A stretch of 64,000 nt of DNA from Cotesia glomerata (GCF_020080835.1 NC_058159.1:30913525-30977524); one strand, 5' to 3'; shown: positions 1 to 12,238, numbered from the stretch's first letter. The notes: generated by a model from the letters alone, not told the origin. Translations and numbers: made by a program.

Positions 1-2623
1 AGCAGAGTTTCACGAACCGGTGCTACAATACTCTCAACTATAATATGATTTTTAACTTCAGTTTGTTCAATAGTCCCAGAATTTAGACAGTCATTATTAC
101 TCTTATTAATCTTTGAATTCTTTTTCAAATCCTGCGCTCCTATTCTCGGCGGAGGTGGCGGACTAGGAATAGATATTCTAGGAGGCAGCGGCGCAGCCAA
201 TTCTCCATCTTCTTTATTATTATCATCACCAGCCAGACTAGCAGAGGAACTAGACTTGTCGCTTTTTTCCAAATCCGTGTGGCTATTTACATTAACTCTG
301 TTGATATTATCAATAGCAACATTGCTGAGCGACTTTGTCTGGGTCATATCATCCTTAATAACTTCAATAGATTTTATTTCAGAGATCGGCGAGTTAGCGG
401 GTGGAGGCGTAGTACACAATTCCATTTCCTCAGCCCCGCCATTAATATCCGGATAATTCAACTGAGTTTCTCCGCTAATCTTATTGCGATAAAAGTACTG
501 CTTGTTAGCCGAGTCCCACTGATAGTCCCACTCAGCTGGCGCAGCCTTTTCCTCCAACAAAGTCAGCTCTTTTTTCGTCTCAGCCATCCAGTTGTAAAAA
601 TAACGATCCTTTAGATCACCAGACTCCCACGCGGTCATCAATACTTGAATTTTAATGCTCATCACCTGGATCTCCGACACCGTAGAGCATTCTTTGGATA
701 AACTCTTTAATTTATCGGCAATCATTTGCACTTGATCAGCCGACATAAAGTAATCCGGAGTTGCTTCATTGGTTTCTAACGTTTCGCCTCTGATAAAATC
801 AATTGCGTATTTTCCCAAGTTACGCTTTCGCTCCTCAGCTGTTTCCTTGGAGGAATTTTCTATTGGAGGAGTTTTAGCGAAGCCTAGACCTAGTCGGTCC
901 TCGTTATTTTTAGGTATCGTCAAAACATCGTAAGCTATCCGCCTTTTTCGCTGGAATCCTTTTAAAGAGGTCCCTAAATTTTCTAAAGGCCGGGATAATT
1001 TTGGAGCTTCTATTTTGTCAGTATCCTGCGAATCTGAGGCTTGGGCCAATTCCTGATCAACAGTGGTGTCTACTTTTGGATTGCCATCAACAAACCAACT
1101 TTTGGTGACAGCAGCTGGGAATAAAGCAGCTGCTGGCTTTTTGCTAAATGAATTTTCTTCGTTGCTTTGATCAACAATTGAATTATTTATACTGGTTTCT
1201 CTATTGGACTCTTTGCTATTCTCTTCGTCGCGAGTGTCATTGCTAACCCTGCTTTCTAACGCTTCACGCTCGCGCTCGCGTTTTATTGATTTATTGAGTG
1301 TCTAAAAAAAATACAATTGTTGTTAAATATTTAGTATTAAGTTATTTAAATATTTATTTATAAGTTTGTTATTTACCCATGACTCGTCGGCTGTTTTTTC
1401 GTCGTCGCTTTTATCAGTGTCCGTATTATCGTCACCAAACGACGTGATCATTTCAATGTAACTAAAAATAAAAAATCAATTTAAAAATTTATAAGATTGT
1501 TAACTTAATAAATTAATTTATTTTTAATACCTGTCATCAGAGTCATCGTTTTTGTCTTCAAACGTCTGTTTAGATTTTTTCTTAGGCAAGGCACGCTTAG
1601 AACTACCAGTACTGTCAGTACCACTTTTATGCCTACTTTTGTTCCGTGCTGATAGGTCATTTTTGGCTTTAGACGGTAATTTGTCGTAAGGTAGTTTGGG
1701 CAAACGATTAGGTTGGTGGTGTAGTTGTTGAGGGACAATATTGTCCGAGTTTTTGCGAGTTGATGCGAGTTCTTTTGGCAATTCCCAAGTCACTTCATTG
1801 GTTTCAATGTGCCAGTAGTAAGGATACCCAGTAGACTCGTCAAAACATTCTTGCCATGCTGTTAATTTTTTTTTATTAATTATTAAGTATTCAATATTAA
1901 ATTAAAACATTAGTATTAATAGAAAAATTTAATTTTACTTACGTGAAGCCGATACTCGTTCTTTACTCGAAGAAGTTTGGGTGGTCTCTTTTTTTGAGCT
2001 ATCATTTGATTGAGATTCTTGAGTATTTTGAGTAATAAATTGAATTTCCTGTAATATAATTTATTATTCATTAATAATTTAAAAAAAAAATTGAATTAAA
2101 ATTTTTAAAACACTGAAATTAACAGCTTAATAATTTATAGATTTTTCTTGAAAAATAAATTAAGTTTAAAAAATTATTTATAATTTTTTTCAAGCTTAAA
2201 AAATGAAATTTTTTTAAATAAATTATTTTAGCAATAATTTATTTATTAGAAAAATTATAAAAATTATTAAATGTTTTTCAATTTTAGTATTAATAATTTT
2301 TTAATGATATTACCTTAAAAAAGTCATTAACTTTATCATCAAGACGGTGTTTATTTTCTGGAGGTGTATCATCTTGGTCATCGCTATCAGAATTGTATTG
2401 TTCTAATAAATTAGTAAGTGAATTACTGGACTGTCCATTATTGCCAGGATTAGAATTATCTTTCGCTAAAAAAAAAAAAGAAAACAATCCCATTATTAAA
2501 ACTCAACAATTATAAATTAATAAATAAATAAATAAATGAAAAATAATTACAACTTGATTGAAAATCAGAGTCCGCTGATTCTTGGCTAAAAGCTGATTTT
2601 CTTCGGCGTTTTTTGCTATTCAT
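1..2623 (-). CDS. FNBP4: Formin-binding protein 4-like WW-domain protein (3' end off window)
   Basis: Six exons read on the minus strand: 2551..2623, 2314..2465, 1943..2048, 1531..1858, 1377..1461 and 1..1301, the last running off the window edge. Translation starts MNSKKRRRKSAFSQESAD. The second exon has an acidic LLEQYNSDSDDQDD stretch. A first WW domain lies in the fourth exon (PWQECFDESTGYPYYWHIET...VTWELP). The last exon holds a second, weaker WW domain (AEWDYQWDSANKQYFYRN...TQLNYP), and proline clusters (PLPPRISIPSPPPPPRIG) follow. Two spaced WW domains with an acidic amino end and a polyproline tail are the layout of FNBP4, a nuclear protein whose WW domains bind proline-rich formin or splicing-factor segments. 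That role is family knowledge. The gene is divergent from COG3, with about 1.4 kb between starts. The donor of the first exon is ambiguous (two GT sites 4 nt apart; I used GTAATT). Confidence 0.83.
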
Positions 2624-4035
2624 GATCGCAATTGTTAAAAATTCACTTATTAACTTGGTTAATTATTGATAATTCGTACACCGATAAGTCCAATCTATTT
2701 CAGCTGGAAATAACACCAAGTATTGGTGATTGTTGTTGATATATGTAAATATTTAGTTTATCTTGTTAACACAAACACTAATCACATATATTATGTTGAC
2801 TGCAATGCTATTAATTATAAATGTTAATTTATTTCTCCTCAATTATTATCAAATCAACATTTCAGTCTAACCTAAAAAAAGTTTGTTACAAAATTTTATT
2901 ACTTTACTCATTAGAATAGTAATATCTAGATTCTGTATATTCTATAAGGAAAAGGAAATTGTATAATAAAATAATATAATAAATTTTACTGTAAACATAG
3001 CCAAATTCATGTACATACAGTATTAATATATAGACGAGATTCTGGGGAATTTAGCACACTGGGTATTGACGGGACAATGAACGTACTTTGAGGTTGGTAA
3101 TTGCCAAAATTGAATTATAATTATTTTTTCGATCAGATTCTTTGTAATTACATTAGTGATAATGACCTGGATTGAAGCGTACAATTATTTAATTACTAAT
3201 ACCTAATGTTGCGTAATTTATAGGTGATCAGCTGATAATATGACATAAAAATGTTAAAAAAAGTCATTGACACGTTATTTTTATGGTAAATAAAACTTGG
3301 CAACGTTGAGCGCACAAATGTATACTTACAAGTGTAGAATAAAGAGCGGAAATTTTAAATTTTCAGCTTACTATATGCAAGTACTTAAAGCGACGTTGTC
3401 AGATTTTATTTTATTCATTTTATTGGATGCAAAAATATTTATTCATAAAATTATTATAAAAACTGACATTAATTATTTTATCCAGAATAAAATTTTATCA
3501 TAGATTGAAAAAGTGGCCATTAAGTTAGTGAAAAATTTTGTTTTGCATTATTTATAAACAATTAAATTAAAACAATGATCAATTACAAAAATATATATTA
3601 TAATACTGAAGTTAGCTGTAAGCTGTCAATTTTAAAAATTTTTACAACAAATTAATTACAATAAAAAAATGTTTTAAAAAATTTCTAATAATTTTTTTTT
3701 TTAATTTTTAACAAGTGGAATTTTTTTACTAATTTTTTTTTTAAATTATTTAATTGTTATAAATTAATAAAATAATGTCAGTTATCTTCAGTGTATATAT
3801 TTATATATTACAGTGCTATAGTAAAGTTTTAATTTTAGTAATTGAAAATCGCCTTAATTATAGGCAGTAACAATTTTGACGTGTCAGTAAAAAGTAATGT
3901 AATAAATAAATAAAATGACATAACCAAATAATTACCTGGTAAATATTTAAAACTACAATCATTAATTTAAATTATCTTATTAAAATAAATGTGTAATTTC
4001 AGGTAAACTTTTAATGGTTGACAATATAAATAAAT
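2624..4035. other. Divergent intergenic region, FNBP4 to COG3
   Basis: About 1.4 kb of AT-rich DNA between two divergent starts, so it should hold both promoters. I see no convincing gene. A MITE-like element occupies about 3602-3794. A likely splice acceptor (TTTCAG) at about 3997-4002, just before the COG3 start, may end a 5' UTR intron. Confidence 0.6.
3602..3794. repeat. MITE-like element, family A
   Basis: The left end reads ATACTGAAGTTAGCTG and the right end reads GTCAGTTATCTTCAGTGT, roughly inverted copies of each other, around a ~190-bp AT-rich body containing AATTACAATAAAAAAATG. Elements with the same ends recur across the window inside introns and intergenic DNA. Confidence 0.6.
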
Positions 4036-6495
4036 ATGGATAATATTTCTCTAAATTTAACAAAGTGGGACTCGCCGGAAAACGGCCTAGCTCCTTTATC
4101 ACAGCTCCAAAAAGATAAAATAAATAATTTAGAAGAAGCTGTATTGCAATTAGACATAGTAAGTACCAACAGTGACAATAATTCCCAAATTTCCGAAAAA
4201 GACACTAAAGAAACTGAGGAAAAAATCGAGGCGTACAGACAATTGCTCAGTCATTACGGAGTTTTGGAAGCGAATTACGACGCAGCAAAGTGTTCTCGAT
4301 ACTTCAATTACCTAGAACAATTAAAGCAGCGCACCGATGAGTGCCACAGTCTGTGTACGCTTATCGAGCAAGCCCTGGAAGATTTTTCCTTGCTATCCAA
4401 ACAATATGCGATTGTATCCGTCAAGACAATGACACTCCACAACGCTACGGAACAGCTGATCTCCGAGCAGGAAAAATTAACCAGCACTTACAACAACATA
4501 GTAAACTACGTAAAGTACTTCAAAGAAGTCCACTTTATAATGGACAAACTAGAAATGGCGAACTTGTCAGTACGTAGTGACGTATTTATGCAACTCACCA
4601 ACACAATAGACACCAACATAGACTTCATGGAGACAAACATCAGCTTCAAGGAAGCTAAGACTTATTTAATAAAATACCGGCACTGTCAATCCAAAGTAAT
4701 CAGCATGATGCAGCAGTGGATCCACGACCTGCTAGACCAGGCAACCGACAGTATTTTAAATCCCAGTGAATTGACCAGCAATCTTAAAGAAGACGACATC
4801 AACAAAGTCCTCGGGTCAGCTGACACAGCTCTAGCTTTATTCTACGGAAGGTTCCAAAGAATTTTGCCTAAAATAAAACTCATTATTGATTTAATCGAGA
4901 AGCGCTCAGCTACAAACAGAGACTACGAAAATTTATTGAATGAATGTCAGCAGTACTATTTAATGAAGCGAGGACTGGTGTTGGACACCAGCGTGCGCAA
5001 AGGACTGCTTTCTATAAAAGACTCTTACAAAGGAGACCATTGCAGTCTGGTGAGACAAGCGTGTGCTCTTTTGCTGCACGCTTCTATTGATGAGTACAGA
5101 TTATTCTACCAATTTTTCTCAGTTAAGTCCACTGGACTTAGTGATTATTTAGAAGGCTTGTGCAACGCGTTGTACGACACTTTGAGGCCTTCTATTATCC
5201 ACATAAATCATCTAGAAACTCTAGCTGAAATTTGTTGTATTCTGAGGATAGAAATGCTGGAGGAACACGTGCAGAACAACAGCGAGTGTCTGGAGGGCTT
5301 TGGTAATATTTGTCTTCAGCTTCTTCATGACGCGCAAGAGCGGCTGGTGTTTAGAGCTCATCTTTATCTTCAATCAGACGTCGTGGGTTATAATCCGTCC
5401 CCTGGAGACTTGGCTTATCCGGAAAAATTAAAGATGATGGAGGATATTGCAGAGACGCTGAGGGAAGAGACTAGGCAGAGGAAGTACAGCAACGCTGCTG
5501 CTACTATGAACCATGATTATATGAGCTCGGATGCTAGAAGCAGTCAGATCAGTTCCTTTGATCCGATGGCTAAAAAAAGTGGGCTTAATAATTCACCCGC
5601 TGATATGCACGGCATGTGGTACCCTACCGTGCGTAGAACTCTTGTCTGTCTATCTAGGCTGTACAGGTGCGTGGATCGGCCGGTTTTTCAGTCGCTCAGT
5701 CGCGAGGCAATAACGCTCTGCGTTGAGAGCATTGAAAGTGCGAGAGATAAAATTACCTCTAGAGCTACGGAGCTTGATGGGCAATTATTCCAAATAAAAC
5801 ACTTGCTGATTCTCAGGGAGCAAATTGCTCCCTTTCAAGTCGACTTTACAGTCAAGGAATATTCTTTAGATTTTTCTCAGGTTAAGACGGCAGCTTACGG
5901 GCTGCTTGAAAAAAGATCCAGGCTTTTTACGCTCTCCAATAACGCTTTGTTGGAATTCTTCCTTGAAGGAGCTCCGAGGATGAAGGAACATTTAATTGAC
6001 TCTCGCAAGCACGTGGATGTTAAATTGAAGCTTTCGTGTCAGATATTCATCCAACATGTCACTAGGTTACTTGTCGAGCCGGTAACTACTCTGTTGGAGA
6101 AAGCTAATGCTTCTAAATTAGTGTCCAATGTTGAGAATACCCAAGGTGGTAGTGACCAGTGGAATGATCCGCAGAAAATTGCGGCGATTGTTAATGAATC
6201 GTTGAGGTTCATTAAGTTCAGGCTGCCGAGTATCCAGCAGTCGATGCAATTGTACTTGGCTAATCGCGAGACTGAGTTTATTTTGTTCAGGCCAATTCGC
6301 AATAATGTTGTGGGTGTTTATACGCAATTGTATCAATTATTGCAGAGCACTTTCGATGGGGAACAGTTGCTGCTGATTGCTTGTCCTTTGCCGGAACAAA
6401 TTTCTATTATGCTCAGCTCGACTAGTCTCGCTAGGGCACACAGTTATGATAAAGAGAGTAATGCTTCCGATAATTCTGTTGATAAGGTCACTTAG
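4036..6495 (+). CDS. COG3: Conserved oligomeric Golgi complex subunit 3
   Basis: One uninterrupted reading frame of 819 codons, close to the ~830 residues usual for COG3. The amino end (residues 1-100) has the short acidic and coiled region followed by CSRYFNYLEQLKQRTDECHSL, the recognisable Sec34-like part of the family. The rest is the helical body typical of tethering factors. COG3 is a lobe A subunit of the peripheral Golgi complex that tethers retrograde intra-Golgi vesicles and keeps glycosylation enzymes in place; this role comes from the family. The ATG follows an in-frame-stop-containing leader and a probable 5' UTR splice acceptor. The coding region has no intron, unlike every neighbour. 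Its 3' end converges on MUS81. Confidence 0.93.
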   Translation: MDNISLNLTKWDSPENGLAPLSQLQKDKINNLEEAVLQLDIVSTNSDNNSQISEKDTKETEEKIEAYRQLLSHYGVLEANYDAAKCSRYFNYLEQLKQRTDECHSLCTLIEQALEDFSLLSKQYAIVSVKTMTLHNATEQLISEQEKLTSTYNNIVNYVKYFKEVHFIMDKLEMANLSVRSDVFMQLTNTIDTNIDFMETNISFKEAKTYLIKYRHCQSKVISMMQQWIHDLLDQATDSILNPSELTSNLKEDDINKVLGSADTALALFYGRFQRILPKIKLIIDLIEKRSATNRDYENLLNECQQYYLMKRGLVLDTSVRKGLLSIKDSYKGDHCSLVRQACALLLHASIDEYRLFYQFFSVKSTGLSDYLEGLCNALYDTLRPSIIHINHLETLAEICCILRIEMLEEHVQNNSECLEGFGNICLQLLHDAQERLVFRAHLYLQSDVVGYNPSPGDLAYPEKLKMMEDIAETLREETRQRKYSNAAATMNHDYMSSDARSSQISSFDPMAKKSGLNNSPADMHGMWYPTVRRTLVCLSRLYRCVDRPVFQSLSREAITLCVESIESARDKITSRATELDGQLFQIKHLLILREQIAPFQVDFTVKEYSLDFSQVKTAAYGLLEKRSRLFTLSNNALLEFFLEGAPRMKEHLIDSRKHVDVKLKLSCQIFIQHVTRLLVEPVTTLLEKANASKLVSNVENTQGGSDQWNDPQKIAAIVNESLRFIKFRLPSIQQSMQLYLANRETEFILFRPIRNNVVGVYTQLYQLLQSTFDGEQLLLIACPLPEQISIMLSSTSLARAHSYDKESNASDNSVDKVT

Positions 6496-6597
6496 TTTCT
6501 GTAAATAGAATCTTTATTTTCATTTATTTTTTTATCTTATAACAAATTTTCAATTAAATTTTAATACATTGTATAAAAAATGTCAAATATATTATTT

Positions 6598-6712
6598 AAG
6601 GTAAAAGCCCCAATAGATGCTCGCTCATGTACCAGTATATGATCACTCCATCTATTTGTATATCTATATTCACAAATACTGGTACATGAGCATCTATTGG
6701 GGCTTTTACCTT
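6598..6712. repeat. 115-nt near-perfect inverted repeat (hairpin)
   Basis: The left arm 6598-6638 and right arm 6676-6712 are reverse complements over 37 bp. The only interruption is four extra bases (CGCT) in the left arm. The loop is 37 nt. The ends read AAGGTAAAAGCCCC and GGGGCTTTTACCTT. It lies between the convergent 3' ends of COG3 and MUS81, so it could fall in either 3' UTR. It may be a small MITE, a hairpin small-RNA precursor, or a structured 3' UTR element. Confidence 0.9.
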
Positions 6713-6752
6713 ATAGATTATTTAGTTATTTTTTATTTAATTGATTTTCTAC

Positions 6753-8447
6753 CTACTCAAGCTGATCACTGGTATATAATTTATATAATATTTGCGATAA
6801 TACTGGCCCCATTTTACGACCTACTCGTCCGAATGTTAAATTTGCTAATAGTTTGTCACCGTCATTACCCGCTTTGGTGAATGCTTCCTTCAATAAATAT
6901 GGAGTTGGGTAAACTTGAACGATTGCGAGAGCTCGTTCTACTGACAGACCTTTTAATTGAAGTAATTGACGCACAAACATTTCTTTCACGCTGTGGATCT
7001 GTAAATATACTTAAAATTAATTTTTCCTTTGAATTATAAGCTATTATTTATTTGCAATAATTATCAACCTTTGATTTTGAAGATGACTGATTGAATTCGG
7101 TAAATTCCATCAGAAATATCTTGTCATCCGACAAACAACAAGGAGGAATATTTTCTTTAGAACACTTCTCTAAGTGTTTATCCTGAAAATGAAATATTAA
7201 ATGAAAAAAATGACTCTTGATGAATAATTCTTAATGAATAATGAATTGTATGTGTAAAAATAAATTACATTGAAAATCTGAGTCAAAGCTGCAGTCAAAC
7301 CTGTCAGATAGTTCAATGAATCTTTCTGATTATTAGTAAACTTAACAGTAAATCCATTTTGCACCAATGAGTTTACTGCTGCTTGTAATAAGACCGGCAT
7401 TGGCATTATATATTGCTGTCGTGATTTACTGAGTCCTTCAATTAAATAAATAACATTATCAACTCCGCATTTTTTTAATCGAAACTGCAAAAAAATTATA
7501 TAAATAATTTATAATTAGTAATATAAATAATATAAATAATTAATAAAAATTATATAAATAATTTTTATGTCATTAAAATTAGCAGACAATTTTATAATTT
7601 TTCTAAAAAATTATTTTTTAAAAATTGCATTTCAATCTTTTAAACTTAAAAATTTTTTAAATAAATTTTTTTTGCTACAATTTGTTTAAAAAAATTATTA
7701 AACGTCTCATAATTTTTTATAAAAAAAAATACTTTTTGCTCATGGTATCTTCTGTCCTTAATACTAGCTCCCAAGTCATCCATTCTTTTCCTCTCAACAA
7801 TATAAGGAAGAACCAACTCTTTCTTAGTCTCTCGACACCTAGCAATCCAAGCAAAGTCTCCAACCTTGAGATGTCTCACTTCATACAGTACCTTCCCGCT
7901 ATTTTTATCCAATGAACAGCTGAAACAAAATAACAATCAACTTGCTGACCTAAATAATAAAAACAAATGATTAAAAAAAATACCTTGTAATTTTCTCATT
8001 ATTATCCACCAACAAAATAACATCAAAAGTCTGTGGTAACATGGAAAAATTATCAATTGCACTTGAAGTCTCCGGCTTTTCTAATTCTTCAAATAATTTC
8101 AGTTGCTTTGCTGGTTTCTTTTTAGCTATAGGTTTTGCCGGTTCAGGACATTTTTCTTTTCTAAGAATCACTTTATCTATTTTATCTTGACTAGAAATTT
8201 TGTTCCTACCAGAATGTTCTTCCAATTTTTTGTCCAACATTTTGCATAATTTAGAGCCAAAATTTTGCAATAAAATACAATCAGCTCCAGAAGCCAGCGG
8301 TAGCGGGTATTTTTTTAATGACACTAAAGCTCTTGAAAAATGATCTTCTAAGTTAGACTTTTTTATTTTTGCCTGATCTCTCCATTCTTCTAGCCACTGT
8401 TCAAATAATTCATTAGGTTTTTTTCTCTTCACATTTATTCTCATCAT
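6753..8447 (-). CDS. MUS81: Crossover junction endonuclease MUS81
   Basis: Five exons on the minus strand (7984..8447, 7733..7919, 7269..7484, 7069..7182, 6753..6998) join in phase to 408 aa. Residues 1-80 form the amino-terminal helix-hairpin-helix-like region (FEQWLEEWRDQ...HFSRALVSLKKYPLPL). The XPF-type nuclease starts near residue 140 (FDVILLVDNNE). It then shows VGDFAW and the signature IVERKRMDDL, which carry the metal-binding GD and ERKR-DD residues. The last 80 residues (FVRQLLQLKGLSVERALAIV) are the tandem HhH. MUS81 with an EME partner cuts 3'-flaps, replication forks and nicked Holliday junctions in the nucleus. The linker between the first HhH and the nuclease is short, about 60 residues, so the protein is nearer fly than human length. 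It is head to head with GBE1. Confidence 0.93.
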
Positions 8448-8498
8448 TTTTTATGCTAATTAATTTGAATTCAACTATTTGTTTATTTTATTTACAAG

Positions 8499-8690
8499 AT
8501 ACTGAAGTTAGCTGACAGCTGTCATTTTTTTTAACTTTCAAAAAAATTAATCACAACAAAAAAAAGCTTCTAAAAATTTCCACGATTAATTTTTTAAAAT
8601 TTTCACTTGTAGAATTTCTTTATTAACTTTTATTTCATAATTAATTTAATTGATAAAAAATTATAATAGTTGTAAACTTCAGTTTGTTTT
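8499..8690. repeat. MITE-like element, family A, in MUS81/GBE1 promoter
   Basis: Begins GATACTGAAGTTAGCTGACA and ends near GTAAACTTCAGTTTG, with the family's AATCACAACAAAAAAAAGC body. It sits about 50 bp upstream of the MUS81 ATG, inside the shared promoter interval. Confidence 0.6.
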
Positions 8691-8797
8691 ATTTATCTAC
8701 AATACACACAAATCAGCTGACCGGCAAAATTCAAAATAAACAAAAAATAAGGTTATAAGTTTTACTCTCATTCTCGTAGCAACTGAAACTGAGAAGA

Positions 8798-8807
8798 GTC
8801 ACGTGAC
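8798..8807. promoter_or_regulatory. GTCACGTGAC palindromic E-box upstream of GBE1
   Basis: A perfect 10-bp palindrome (12 bp with flanks, AGTCACGTGACT), about 230 bp upstream of the GBE1 ATG and 350 bp upstream of the MUS81 ATG. CACGTG is an E-box, and GTCACGTGAC is the CLEAR-type consensus bound by MITF/TFEB-class bHLH-Zip factors. Binding here is inferred only. Confidence 0.45.
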
Positions 8808-9039
8808 TAAAACATGATACAATTAAGAATGAGAGGAGAGAATTGCGAATTAAGATTATTATTATTTATGTAATATTAAAGATGACCTTTGAATGACATT
8901 GATAAATTTTTGGAGCTGAACTAGCTTCTTAAAACATCATTACAACTTTTCCCTCTCAGTGACAAGTTATAAATAGCAGACAATTTATTTATAACTTTTC
9001 TTTACTACAGTAAATAGAAAACTATATTTTTTTTCTGAA

Positions 9040-12000
9040 ATGGGTGGCACTTGGTCTAGCATGGATCCGATGAAAATTGACGTCCCGAAGATCGACGCGT
9101 TATTGGAACGTGATCCATATTTAAATCTCCATGAACATGATATTCGTAGAAGGTAAAAATTAATTTTTCTTTTTAAAAAATAATTTTATTAAAATCAGAC
9201 ATTTGAATAATTTTTTATAAATTAAGTCGTAGTAAAAAATATTTTTGGAAAATTCCATCTATAGTTTCTTAAAATTTTTAGACGTGGAATTTTTTTTATA
9301 TTTTCTTAATAAGAATTATTTTTAAAAAAAATTCTAAAATTTTAAAAATGTCAATTAATTTTTTTTTAATAAAAAAATAATTTTTTTTCAGGTACGGTAT
9401 TTTTAAAGACTACTTGGAGAAGATAAAAAAAGGAGATAACAATCTGGATCAATTTACCCGGGGGTATGAAAACTTTGGAGTAATAATTGACAAGAATAAT
9501 GGAGTCCTAGCCCGTGAATGGGCGCCAAGTGCACACAAATTGTATCTCACCGGTGACTTCAGTAAGAATTTTAATTAATAATTAAATAATTGTATTATTA
9601 ATTAATAATTAATAATTAAGCAAAACTTCGCTAAAATAATTTAATTTTAATTTTAATTTAATTTAAAATAAAAAAATAATTTAACTTAATTTTAATACTA
9701 AGACAATTGGAACAAAACAAGCACGCCATTCACAAAATTGGAGTACGGAAAGTGGGAGCTGCGCTTGCCGGCAAATCAAGACGGATCTTGTCTCCTGAAA
9801 CACCTGTCAGAAATAAAAATAATTGTTGAAAATGACAGAGGAGAATTATTCGAACGGCTGAGTCCTTGGGCTCACTATGTCACTCAACCTGAGAATCAAA
9901 TTACCGAAGGAACAACTTATAAACAGCGCGTGTACCATCCCGACGCTGATAAGGTTGATTTATTTACTCTTCAATTTTGTTTTGCACAGCTAAAAATAAT
10001 TACTTATCAATTTATATTTAATAAACTTACTGATAATAAAAAAAATTAAATTTATTTTTATCATCCAGGTTTACAAATGGCAACACCCCAATCCAAAGAA
10101 GCCTAAAAGCTTGCGAATCTACGAATGTCATGTAGGAATAGCGACAAATGAACACCGCGTTGGAACGTACCTAGAGTTCGCTAAGAATATTATTCCAAGA
10201 ATTGTAAAACAAGGATACAATGCCATCCAATTGATGGCTGTGATGGAGCATGCTTACTACGCAAGCTTTGGCTACCAGGTGACATCATTCTACGCCGTGT
10301 CATCTCGCTATGGAACACCAGACGAGCTGAAAGAGCTGGTAGACGTAGCTCACAAGAATGGAATCACTGTCCTCCTGGACCTGGTTCATTCACATGCGTC
10401 AAAAAACACTCTCGACGGATTGAATATGTTCGACGGCACTGACGCGTGTTTCTTCCACTCTGGATCTCGCGGCGAGCATCCTCTTTGGGACAGCAGACTG
10501 TTCAACTACGGCAACTACGATGTCCTTAAATTTTTAATGTCAAACCTGAGGTGGTACATGGAAGAGTACCGTTTTGATGGATTTAGGTAATCATTTAAAT
10601 GTTTTTCTTTAAAAAAAACACTGTTTGTATTAATGAAAATTAATTTAGCATATTTAAGAATTTCATAAGAAATAAATGATGGCAAAAAAAAATTGACATG
10701 TAGAAATTAAAAAAAATTTAAAAATGCAATTTTTCAAAAATAATTTTTTGGAACAAATTTTTTTGTTCAATAAAATTAAAAAATTTTAAAGGGATTGCTA
10801 ACTTTAATGTTGTTTTGTACTTAAAAAAAAAAATAATAATTGTAGGTTTGACGGTGTCACATCAATGCTCTATCATTCTCGAGGAATGGGACAAGGTTTC
10901 ACTGGTCATTACGAAGAATATTTTAATTTAAATGTCGACGTCGAGGGTATTGTATATTTAATGCTTGCAAATCATATGCTTCATGAATTATACCCCGAGA
11001 TAATTACCATCGCGGAAGACGTAAGTGGTATGCCCGGGATGTGTAGGTAATTAAAATCTCCAGATAAATTAAAGTAAAATATTAAATAATTATGACACTG
11101 AAGTTGAAAGACGATAGAAAATTTTTTTAGAATTTTTTAGCAATTAAATTATTATGAACAAAATTTAATAAAAACATTCCATATGTGAAAATTAAAAATA
11201 ATTCTTGGTGAAAATTTTTTTTATTGTTATTGATTTGTTATAAAAATTGTCAGCTAACTTCAGTATCATAAATAATTTTATGTTTTAATTGCTTATATTT
11301 TAATAATTAATCTCTAAAGGCCAGTGGATGAAGGAGGGATCGGCTTTGATTACCGTCTAGGTATGGCAATACCCGACAAATGGATTAAAATTCTTAAACA
11401 TGAAAAAGACGAAGATTGGAACATGAATGACCTATGCTGGGTGTTGATAAATCGCCGATGGATGGAGAAGACTGTCGCTTATTGCGAATCACATGACCAG
11501 GCCCTAGTTGGAGATAAAACGATAGCCTTTTGGCTCATGGATAAGGAAATGTACACGTCGATGAGCGTGCTAAGCCCGCCTAATCCGATAATCACACGTG
11601 GTATTGCGCTTCATAACATGATAAGACTTATCACCCATGGGCTTGGTGGTGAAGCTTATCTCAACTTCATGGGAAATGAATTTGGCCATCCTGAGTGGCT
11701 GGACTTTCCTCGAGCTGGGAATAACAGCAGTTTCCACTATGCAAGACGCCAATGGCACCTCGTGGACGATGAAATGTTGAAGTACAAATTTATGAACAAT
11801 TTTGACCGTGAGATGAATTGGCTTGAAGATAAATACGGCTGGTTAAATGCTAATCCTGTAAGATTTATTTTTAATTGCTCGTTTTATTGACTTAATTATT
11901 TTTTATTTTATTTATTGACAGGCTTACGTCAGCTGGAAGCATGAGGATGACAAAATAATAGTTTTTGATCGTGCAGGAGTTGTGTTTGTTTTTAATTTCC

Positions 12001-12218
12001 ACCCGACTAAATCATTTGCTGACTACACTATTGGAGTTCCTGAAGCTGGGACGTATAAAATAATGCTTAATAGCGATGATAAAGATTTTGGAGGTGAAAT
12101 GAGAGTCGACAACTCAGTCCCGCATTTTTCAAAGCCTGAACCTTACGCTGATAGACCTCATAGAATTTTAATTTATATTCCATGTCGTACTGCCATTGTT
12201 TACGCTCGAGGTATATAA
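9040..12218 (+). CDS. GBE1: 1,4-alpha-glucan (glycogen) branching enzyme
   Basis: Seven exons (9040..9152, 9392..9561, 9703..9953, 10069..10586, 10846..11046, 11320..11857, 11922..12218) join in phase to 695 aa, against about 700 in animal GBE1. The amino-terminal CBM48-like module shows REWAPSAHKLYLTGDF and NWNKTSTPF. The GH13 barrel follows: VLLDLVHSH (region I), EYRFDGFRFDGVT (region II with the catalytic Asp), ITIAEDVSGMPG (region III with the catalytic Glu), and YCESHDQALVGDK (region IV). The last 100 residues are the C-terminal beta domain. The enzyme moves alpha-1,4 glucan segments to alpha-1,6 branch points in cytosolic glycogen synthesis. Introns carry family A and B MITE remnants (10612-10812 and 11091-11270). 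Confidence 0.96.
11091..11270. repeat. MITE-like element, family A, in GBE1 intron
   Basis: Ends TATGACACTGAAGTTG and CAGCTAACTTCAGTATCATA are inverted copies. The element lies fully inside the fifth GBE1 intron. Confidence 0.6.
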
Positions 12219-12238
12219 TTATTATCATAATTAATTAC

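Noticed and set aside
6628..6880. Short plus-strand frame across the hairpin and the MUS81 3' exon
   Set aside because: Runs over a hairpin and antisense to a conserved exon; hydrophobic AT-rich translation without family features.
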